This document shows positions 1-9,700 of a DNA stretch of 64,000 nucleotides, in pieces. Positions within the stretch are counted from its first letter, which is position 1. Each line of letters begins with the position of its first letter. This stretch comes from Halisarca cf. caerulea (Eukaryota > Porifera > Demospongiae > Chondrillida > Halisarcidae), in assembly GCA_963170055.1 (NCBI GenBank), contig CAUJGJ010000002.1, positions 3,250,346-3,314,345 on the forward strand, in the 5' to 3' direction. The notes beneath the pieces were generated by a model. The model saw only the letters and a list, made by a program, of their open reading frames with translations, had not been told where the DNA came from and made no database searches. A program made the position numbers and the translations under genes.

Positions 1-44
<44 letters not shown>
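1..44. repeat. (CA)n microsatellite
   Basis: Uninterrupted CA dinucleotides at the very start of the window, probably inside an upstream intron of the AREL1-like gene. Confidence 0.9.
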
Positions 45-46
<2 letters not shown>

Positions 47-1245
47 ACACCTGAAGTTATGTATGTACTAGAATACAGTAAAACTTGGATGGTAAGCAGG
101 GATCTATCTAGGATGAAAATTTGGGGGAGGGGGAGGTTTCAGTATTATGGTGCTTGCTGGCCATGTGAATCATGATAATAATTATGGGGCTAATAGCAAA
201 CAGATGGAAGAGGGCAGATACATACATCTGTACATGGTACCCTGTAATTATCTATAAAACACACACAGTGCAGTGATGTACAGTAGTATGAGGTATTGTA
301 GGGGTTTGACTAGGGTAATCTGGGGGTATATGGTCCCCCAGGGAAAATTTGAGTTTTTAGGTTATACAGTATAAGGTGGTATTTCAGGCCATTTTAGACC
401 ATTCAAGGTTGATTTTGATACGCAAATAGGGCCTTCTCTGTAGTAATTTGCATTGTAGTTGGAATTTTTTGGGGGGTGGTAGTCTGGCCTGCTACAACCG
501 TCCCACGTACGGTCGCACGGGACGGTCGTAGCAGGCCAGACTAGGGGGGTGGAAGCTCCCCCGCCCACTGGATAACATCCTGGTGAGTACTCACAAGGGA
601 AGGCAAAATGGGTGCTCACTATCAGAGGTACTTACTATCCAAGATGCTTTCAATGGTATTGCATGAGGTCAGGACAGAGCAATGATCTTGAGTTCTTACT
701 ATTTGTCACGAAGTGCACGACAATCACCACGCGAAGTCTACTCAATAATTCAAACAGCTCCAACTCGAGCAATAGCTACAAAACTCAGTAAATCATACAA
801 TATACTAACTGGTACAGCTATGATATACATGAAAGTCATGGCACTACACAAAAGGAAGTGGAATTACAATGGCACTAACACAAAAGGCGCAGGCCGCATA
901 CAGACAGTAAGAACTACAGACAGTAAAGATTAATGTTCAACAGCAAATATGATAAAGAAACTTCAAACTACAGTACAGAGATGATCATCTACACAATATA
1001 TCAAGTTACACTATGGATACACTGTATAAACAACAGGAAATGATAACACAAGAATGACTGACTACATACATACACATATACATGGACAATAGTCAATAGT
1101 CAACAAGAGAACATCACACTATTACAGTTTAAAATTGACAGTATGTTGACAATTAGTAGCATTTGTACCTACGTATGTACACAATTTATTGTGTTGTATT
1201 ATCATCAAAGGAATGTGTACATTGTGTAGATCCATTTTCTCCAAG
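45..1245. other. Non-coding stretch with dispersed repeats
   Basis: No exon can be supported here; the 83-codon open frame at 682-933 has no recognisable content or splice context. The stretch holds two dispersed repeats. 305-480 recurs in reverse complement at about 20560-20740. 580-702 recurs directly at about 43482-43597, sharing an 'aggtacttactatcca' core. A foldback element sits at 480-543. Probably an intron of the AREL1-like gene. Confidence 0.6.
480..543. mobile_element. Foldback MITE (TAGTCT family) with 9-bp TSD
   Basis: Near-perfect hairpin from TAGTCTGGCCTGCTAC to its reverse complement ending CCAGACTA. It is flanked on both sides by the identical 9-mer ggggggtgg, the footprint of a DNA-transposon insertion with a 9-bp target duplication. 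Confidence 0.85.
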
Positions 1246-4200
1246 GCAATGCATTTTGCATTGATGATGGCTACCAGGAGCCCATTACCCTAGTCTCTGA
1301 GGAGCGAGGGGTGATAGGTGCCACCTTCTCAAAGTACATGCTCAAGAATGTAGGTCAGTGCTATCCACAATTCAGTAGGAGTTATCCCCTTACGTACAGT
1401 CCCTATGTACTGTATGTCCCCATAGGGGACTTGAACTCTAATCTTTATATATGAATGTGTGAGCCTTATACAGAACGTAAAATGTGTGTAAGTTGTATGA
1501 CAATTTCAATGTGTACTTCACCATACATGTGAGCATTTTGCTACACAAGAAGTGAACTCTTATAGTTTTACCTCCTCAGCTGTGGGTGAGTAAATGAATC
1601 ATGAAAGTAATGTTATATGTCAGACCTTGTTCATGGTGAACATAGCCCTGAAGTGTGCTCTGATTGTTCCCCTTTTTAAATGCAAAATGGGTACCTCTAA
1701 TTGGAATTTGCTCAAACTTCCTTGTCTACCACACGTTTGAACTTTCAAGTATTAATGGACATACAGTACTGTATACTAGACAAGTTTAATTGGGAATCAA
1801 CATGCAGTTTCTATTTAATTGTGTTCTTTGAACAATTGCAGATTGTACTGTATTTGAATGCAACATGATGTGTATATGAAGTATGTACAGTCATGCCTGA
1901 GTTATCCGGACCTGAGTTATTCACAAACCTGATTTATCTGACCATCAATTTAGCAACACTGACTACCTCTATGCACACAAATCTGCCTCACTTATCCAGC
2001 AACCTGTGTTATCTGACAAGTATTTTGGCTACAAACTGTGTCAAATAACCCAGACATGAGTGATATACACCAGTTGACAATTCCAAACTATACCTACGTA
2101 TGATTTTCATGTGCACTGTACATGTATAGTACTACATGTATAATCATATAATAGGAGGAACTAAAAACTTCCAAAGTAAGAGGAGCTTCTTCTACAAGAA
2201 GGTGTCATCTTTGAGTAGTGACATTTTTAGAAGAACTGTGAAAATCAATGTGCGGCGTTTGGATCTTTTTCACACTGTGAGTGCTGTGACATTTCATGTA
2301 CAATGGTCAATAATCTCAATTTAATATATCCTTATCCAAATTGTAGGCCTATGGAGCCCTTGAAGCATTGTCGGCATCTGATTGGATGTCCAAATTTGAA
2401 GTAGTTTTTGTTGGAGAACCTGGTTAGTTTTGGTCTTGTACAATGTGAATGCTATACGGTTAATGGCTAAGCATTTGCATTGTATAACCTACTGCTCTCA
2501 ACCCACTGATGTTGACTTCTTTGTTTGGTAGGCCTGGACTGGGGAGGTGTACGGAGGGAATTCTTCACACTTTTGTGCTGTGAACTATTTAAATCATCTG
2601 GTCTCTTTACCAGGTTCAGTGAGGACCAGCAGTCACTGGTAAAATGGAAAGATTATCTGTGGTGTAGTGTCCTTCTGATCAGTACATGTATTGCTTGTGT
2701 GCAGGTACATCCTAACCCCAACAGACCTTCATCACTGAAACTGAAGTACTACGAGTTTTGTGGAAAAGTGATTGGGAAGTGCTTGTATGATTCAGCTCTA
2801 GGAGACATTGTTCTTGTAAAGGCACGATTTACAAGGTCGTTCTTGGCCCAAATCATTGGACTTCGAGTCAACTACAGGGTACGCATATCACTGTACTTGT
2901 CTTCTAGCAATAATAACTGTTGCAAATGTAGAAGGCAACATATTATATTGTTGGATTACACATTTTATACACAAAATATGTACTAGGTGTACATTTACTG
3001 TACACTCAGTACATATTTGTCATGTTGTGTTGCAGTACTTTGAAACTGATGATCCTGAACTGTACACTACTAAAGTGAAGTATGTCAAGGAAAGCGATGT
3101 CAGTGATCTTGAGTTGATGTTTGCAGAAGAAGTCTTTTCTCCTTCCACTGGTCCCGTCACCAAGGTAAGTTCAACTGCACCAAACATGTATCTTTAAATT
3201 TATGGCTTTATGTGAGGGTGGTGTCTGATCGACTATTGGGCCTTGATCCACTGTTGTTGTTGTCTATGTACGTACAGGGGCGTAGCTCCATTGTTTCCTG
3301 GTTGCCAGGAAACCCCCTCATTAGAAATCCCTTTAATCTGAAGCTAGCAGTATGCTAATCAATCATGCAATTAATCCCAACACTTTCTCCCATTGTCACT
3401 AGTATGCCCTGCACACATGGTTCCACTGAGAGCACATAACTAACGCTGTACTACATTCATGCATGCCTTTTGTGTTCTTTTAGTCATTTCTAGCTTGTCT
3501 GGCACACTAGTTTTCAAACTACCATTACAAATTTACATGTGGTGTTCCCTTGCATGCATGTGGCCACAGTGTTGATACCACATGCTACACAGCTAGAGTA
3601 AGAAAAATAAGGCTATTATAGTACAATGTGTCCATGATACCATTTTGTGCACCATGTGCCCATGATCATGGCTTTTTAGAAACCCCCTTATTTTCTTCTT
3701 TTTACGCCCTGTATGTATGTATGTGTTGTACTACTAAAAGTAGTAGAGATGTACAAGTGTTGCCACAATATAATCTTGATGCATATCCTACTTCCTGCCT
3801 ACGTATATGGAGTATTAAACCATTGGTATTGTGCTACGGGAAAGCACTGTATATAGCTTGCATGCTGCACACTTGAAAATATGAGTACAGTATTTACTGC
3901 ATTTGATTCTGTGGTGACTCTAGAGGTTGATCTGCAGTTGTATCAGTGTTGCCTTGTCGTACATATGTATGTACCTATTTGCTGTGTTTGTTGTACTGTA
4001 CATAGATACAGGTAGTGCCTCTAAAACCTGGAGGAGCCAGCATTGAAGTGACTAATGAGAACAAAATGGAGTACCTCAATTGTTTGGCTCAGTACAGACT
4101 AGTCTACAGAGTTAAAGATGAAATTGAAGCATTTCTTAAAGGTACCCAGTGAGAAGGCTATCAACTGATGTCTATGTGTCATGTTTAGCATGTCTTGTTA

Positions 4201-5774
4201 GGTCTGAACGAGATTATACCGGACAATCTACTGTCCATATTTGATGTGAATGAATTGGAAGTGAGCGCAATGTACTTATGTTGTGTGTAGTGTACAGTTT
4301 ATTGACACTGTGATTTATACAGTTCATATACCTTGCTGTACGCTCATATTAGACACTGTACTGTACCTTCAGTGATTAACATGCCAATTTAAACAAATAA
4401 TGCACAATAATATTATTATACTGCATGTTGTACACACATGTATGTGCAACTGATGTCACAGTGGTAGGTAAGCACTGTATGTACAAGTACATATGTACAT
4501 ATTACAGTATAATTGTCTATTTATGCTATGTGTGAACTGATGTACATATGTACATACACTCTAGCTCCTGATGTGTGGGATGAGCAAGATTGATGTCAGT
4601 GATTGGAAGGCCCACTCGACAGTGAATGGTCATAATGCCCATTTCCTGACCATGGTAACATGGTTCTGGGCAGCAGTGACAAACTACAACCAAGAAGAGA
4701 GAACGAGGTTTGATCTCTCCACCTCTATGCAGTCCTTGGTGTAACATACATGTTATGCTGACATTTGTGCATTCACTACACACACAATCTGCATCCATTC
4801 ACTCTTGACTTACTTACCAGTCGCATTGTGCACATATGTACTGTATGTACATTCATTTCATGCTATGTGCACACACACTTTACAAGTGTACGCATGTACT
4901 GTTTGTGTCCTCTAACCCACACATTTGCAGTATATTATATTATGCACACTTATTGTTTCTTCGTACATCCATACAATTCACACTCATTGTGTACACATGT
5001 ATTGTGTGTATCTCTTCTCTGTTGTACTAGAATTCTCCAGTTTGTGACTGGTTCATCACAGTTGCCTTCCAAAGGGTTTTCAGAGCTCAATCCTAAGTTT
5101 ACAATCTCCCATGCTCCAGTTCCAGGACGACTGCCTTTAGCACACACATGGTATGTTCATGTATAATGTAGTGATGTGTTGATACACTCAGTACATGGTA
5201 ATAGTACTGTATAGACTTTGCAGGGATTTGTTGATGGGGAGTATAAGTGGGGGGGGGGGGGGGGGGGGGAATTAGTGTGCCACTGATTCACAAAGAGTAG
5301 AAATCTGCCGAGTGGGTTGAAGAAAGTTTTGGTAAATGCCCTACTGCACTAAAGCCTTGAAAGCTTCTAGATAGAATGTGTTGTTTTCCAGTCTCATTTC
5401 ATATGCGTGCAGAATGCTCTCGTCTGAAAACTTCACGGAAACTGGATTTTTCTTCGGTCCAGATGTGCTGAGCTTGGAGCAGTCCAATAAACTGCCTACT
5501 GTTGTGATTTTGATGTGAAATATATACACCTAATTATGCACCTGTACAAGTATTGAATGAAGCAGAGTTTGATTTTGCTAAATGATAGTCTCTGTGAGGT
5601 ACATAATTAGACTTTATCTGTATTGATTGATGCATCCAGTGTTGTGATGCTTTGTGCTGTCTTGTTCCTAGTTTTAATGAGATTTTCTTGTCTGACCACA
5701 CAACATATGAATCGTTTGAGTCTTCACTAAGAATTGCCATTACAGAAGGATCTGAAGGCTTTGGGATGGCTTGA
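1246..5774 (+). CDS. AREL1: AREL1-like HECT E3 ubiquitin ligase, C-terminal part
   Basis: Eleven exons (1246-1353, 2155-2276, 2347-2422, 2532-2638, 2705-2878, 3036-3164, 4012-4141, 4202-4260, 4565-4707, 5031-5150, 5672-5774) have GT/AG borders and keep one frame for about 422 residues, ending in TGA at 5772. The product is a HECT domain: GLDWGGVRREFF, a CGKVIGKCLYD helix, FLKGLNEIIP, then FVTGSSQLP and the catalytic-cysteine segment LAHTCFN, ending EGFGMA. The FVTGSSQLP and EGFGM wording resembles AREL1 (KIAA0317) more than NEDD4- or HERC-type ligases. HECT enzymes form a thioester with ubiquitin on this cysteine; mammalian AREL1 targets IAP antagonists. The amino-terminal part (filamin-like in AREL1) is not in the window. 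The first exon is the least certain. The gene runs tail-to-tail with the CARD-kelch gene. Confidence 0.85.
1886..2062. mobile_element. MITE-like repeat, TACAGTCATGCCTGAGTTATCC type
   Basis: Starts at tacagtcatgcctgagttatc and ends in a degraded inverted copy (acccagacatgagtgata). It contains internal 'ttatc(c/t)g' repeats like those in the elements at 21583, 36313 and 49541. Lies in an AREL1-like intron. Confidence 0.5.
5249..5270. repeat. Poly-G tract in AREL1-like intron 10
   Basis: An unbroken run of about 20 G on the sense strand within the last intron, 400 bp before the final coding exon. Assembly length here is unreliable. Confidence 0.85.
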
Positions 5775-6740
5775 AGGACTGGACTTGAAGGACTGGACCT
5801 TAAGGACTGAGTTTTGTATTTGAATTTTCTTCATTGTCATAAGCTGCTCAGAGTAGTTTGTAACCTGCTTGTGTGTTTTTGCAATTTGCTATTTGATTTG
5901 CTGATTATCATAAAGATTATAATCTTTATGACTGTTTCGTTAAATATCTCATAATGCTACATACAAGGCCATTGTAATATATGCTTATTCATTTTATTAC
6001 CATGCATAATATTAACCTTTATAATATGTATGCATGTATGATCGAATAGACATGCAAGCATGTACATGCATGTCTATAGATCTAATGGTATTATGCAAGT
6101 TGAGTACAGTACGTATACAGTACAAGGCCTATAGGACGCCTCTGAAAAGCAGCCATATGCATACAAGCACTGAATTAATTTATAAGCTAGGACACCATGC
6201 ATACATGCTCTATGCCACCTTCCATAATAATAATTATAGCTAATTAAACTCACATTATTCTTGGGGGAGCACTGCATGCATGTGCAGCCCCTCTATAGTT
6301 ATACCCCCACATACATCACTGCGCATGCATGTGTTTTATATAATTATATAGACATACAATCTATGCAATATGCATACTGTATATACATGTATAATATTAT
6401 AGTGCTCCCCCCTCGTTTGTGATATTCCCATGGCCGGCCCCTCAGCTTGCATGATCATTATCCTATATACAAGAAAGCCTGCTATAGATATGTGCATACA
6501 TGCACTGTATAGCTTCCCCAAAATTTTAAATCCTATACAATTGGCCTGTATACTGGGACTTGGATTACAGTATATCCTAGAAATTCAACGTATATAAGAT
6601 TCAGTCGACGTCCATTGATAAATGAAGTGCTGTCGACTAGGAAAAAAGATCCACATAGTAAATGTTCAGTATGTTACAACAATCAAATTGAATGCGGATG
6701 TACTGTAGATAAGAAGTAGACCGTTGAGACATGCAACATG
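5775..6740. other. Convergent intergenic region
   Basis: Lies between the stop codons of two converging genes. AT-rich with ATGCATGC-type palindromes; no coding signal on either strand. About 6240-6440 shows degraded inverted ends (gggggagcac / gtgctcccccc), suggesting an old insertion. Confidence 0.6.
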
Positions 6741-9700
6741 CTAATTCACTTTAACGTAAAATAACTCAAAGGTGTTGATCAGTGATGTTTTGATCTCCAT
6801 TGGATCTGTACGCCCTCCAACCACAACAAACGATGACGAACTGACTGCAGCAGCACAGGACACCAAGTGGGGAAGACAACACTGCCCTACGCCATGCCAT
6901 TGCCTGCTGTGTGGACTGTAGACAGAGATGTTAGAGGTTGCGTTGGTAGACTTGTGACCCCCAATCACCACAGGGAGACTGCTGTTCATCACCAGACCCG
7001 GCCCGCAATATGGGGCATTCCGCATACGTACCCACTTGCACTCTGTGCCTGCATTAGTTAAAGCTGCAACCATCTCACGCACTTTCATCCTGTATGCTGT
7101 TGTGGTAGCACTAGATTCTGCTATGTTGCAACTAGTGATGTACACATGGCTACTAGTTGTGCTGACTCTCAATGAAAACATACCTTGGGGTAATTTTATG
7201 GAGCTGGGAGTGCTCCACTGACTGGTATGTGTGTTCAGGATGTCAATCACGTCAAGGATAGTCTGTTCATCAGCTGCTTTGCCTCCAGCCACTAGTACAA
7301 AATGCTTACAACGGATAACACATGGTCGAACCCTACCTCTTGGCATTGGGGGTATTCTGAAGCACCATTGATTCGCTTCCTCGTCCCATGTGAGTGTTGA
7401 GCTCACTATCCGCCCTGTAGCCACATCACGGCCTCCAAAAAGAGTGAGTTGACCATTAATCAGTGTTGCTTCACTGTCATATGTTGGAGTTGGAGGGAGT
7501 GTGCTCCATTGAGCTGTGTTGGCATCATACACCTGAACCAACTGAGCTTGTGAAACATCAGCACAGACACCGCCGCAGATGTAAATCTTTGTTCCCAATA
7601 TCAGAGCTGTGGCATGACATGTTGGGATGGGTAGATTAGGCAGCTGTATGGACTGCAACACAATACCATTCAGAAGAGACTCTCCCTCAAATACCTAAGA
7701 CAGGCAGCAGAGATGGAGGCACACTAAAGTATATAGTGAGCTTAAAACAAACATGACATGGATTGACAGACTGCTAGACATTCATATGATAGCAACAGTA
7801 GACCCCAAGCAATACACCCCCCCCCCCCCCCCCCAGCATTGCCCCCAATAGTAGCCACACAGCCCCCCTTCCCCCCCCCCCCCAGCACTGCTCCCCAATA
7901 GTGGCCACACAGCCTCCCCCCCCAGCATTGCCCCCCAATAGTAGCCACACAGCCCCCTCCCCCCCAACACTGCCCCCCAATAGTAGCCACACAGCCCCCT
8001 TCCCCCCCAGCACTGCTCCCCAATAGTGGCCACACAGCCCCCCCCCCCCCCCCCCCCCCAGCATTGCCCCCAATAGTAGCCACACAGCCCCCCTTCCCCC
8101 CCCCCAGCACTGCTCCCCAATAGTGGCCACACAGCCTCCCCCCCCAGCATTGCCCCCCAATAGTAGCCACACAGCCCCCTCCCCCCCAACACTGCCCCCC
8201 AATAGTAGCCACACAGCCCCCTTCCCCCCCAGCACTGCTCCCCAATAGTGGCCACACAGCCCCCCCCCCCCCCCCCAGCATTGCCCCCCAATAGTAGCCA
8301 CACAGCCCCCTCCCCCCCAGCACTGCCCCCCAATAGTAGCCACACAACCCCCCAATAGTAGCCATATAGCACACCCACCCACCCATCCCCAGCACTATAT
8401 AGCCACACAGCACCTCCCAGCAGTGGCCACACCAGTAGCCCCCCACCCCTTATGCCAACCAAAGAGTAGCCACTTAACAGCCAGTGCAGTCAAGCAGTAG
8501 CTAAACATTTTTTTTGTGGGCGGTATAAATGTAAGCTTACTTTTTGATCGCTCTTCAACATCTCTGCTAGAAGCTTTGTATTGGACATGTGCACAAGCTT
8601 AGATTGAACACGTTGTAACTACATACACAGGACAAACAAGAAAGAAATTCACCGGGTGAGCAAAGTTGCCAAGAATCAGGTGTTGTAGTGTGATTATTCA
8701 GCTGTGAGAGGGATGACAGGGATTGGTGAAGGCATGATTGTACTGTACATTTCAACAGTACTAAGCCATGATAGATGAAGTGTTAGAATTCCATTGTACT
8801 CGTACTATAAATCGACTATAAAACTATTTACAGTGAGAACTACAACATCTACGTACATACCTCCAGTGATTGTTGCCCTTTGTGTCTATTGAAATCATTC
8901 TGCACTTGTTTCACTTCATTCTCCAAGGACAGAATCTTAGTTTCCAATTCTGATTTTTCTTTTTCCATTTTCTCTTTCAGTTGTGCCCTCTCATTCTCCA
9001 ATTTCTCCAAGTCTTCCTTCAACTTCCACTTGTCCTCAGTGAGAACAGCAACATGCTTTTTGTGCACTTCAGCTTCCTTTGTAGCCGAATTTCTTGATAA
9101 CTCAAGGCTAGTATGGGCTGACAGGCCATACTAACATAAATAAAGAAGGACATAAGTTATTATGGGATTGTTTAAACATATATGCATATGTACTTGTATT
9201 GCATATTGTAGTGATTGCATTATAGTATGACTGCAAAACAGTACATGCTAATAAAATGAAGCGAATACAAATAGCAAAGAAGAGAACTGGATTGTTCTCT
9301 AGTGTATGCAATGCCTATACATTTCTAGTCAGGCAGGGTTCTCCTCCAGCCACCATTACTACGTACAACACTTACATCAGCATTAAGCAATTCCATAGTA
9401 GATTTTCCGAGATCAAATGCGAAGTACCCAAACACAACAAGATGAGATACACTGAAAATCTTCTTCATTTCTTCACAGCGTGACAGCACCTGTGGAGCCA
9501 ACAGAACAGTATCTACTTGCTGTATAGAGAAGAAGAGGACCGTACAACCCTCCTCAAACCCCTCAAACAGAGCACCCTCCAGTTGCAGATACTTGGCAAA
9601 GTAATCCTTCATGTGAATCACCAGGGAGAGAAGGACTTGCTCTTTTGATATAACAACAGCCATATGTGTGCGGTGCCTGTCCACTGGCAGCTTCACTCTC

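Noticed and set aside
362..619. 85-codon minus-strand frame
   Set aside because: Overlaps a foldback and a dispersed repeat; no homology or splice context.
5341..5529. 62-codon minus-strand frame in the last AREL1-like intron
   Set aside because: Composition looks mildly coding, but no splice partner or family was recognised on either strand.
7742..8462. Three overlapping 200-codon Gly/Trp/Cys-rich frames on the minus strand
   Set aside because: All three frames are open across the C-rich minisatellite, which is a repeat artefact within an intron.
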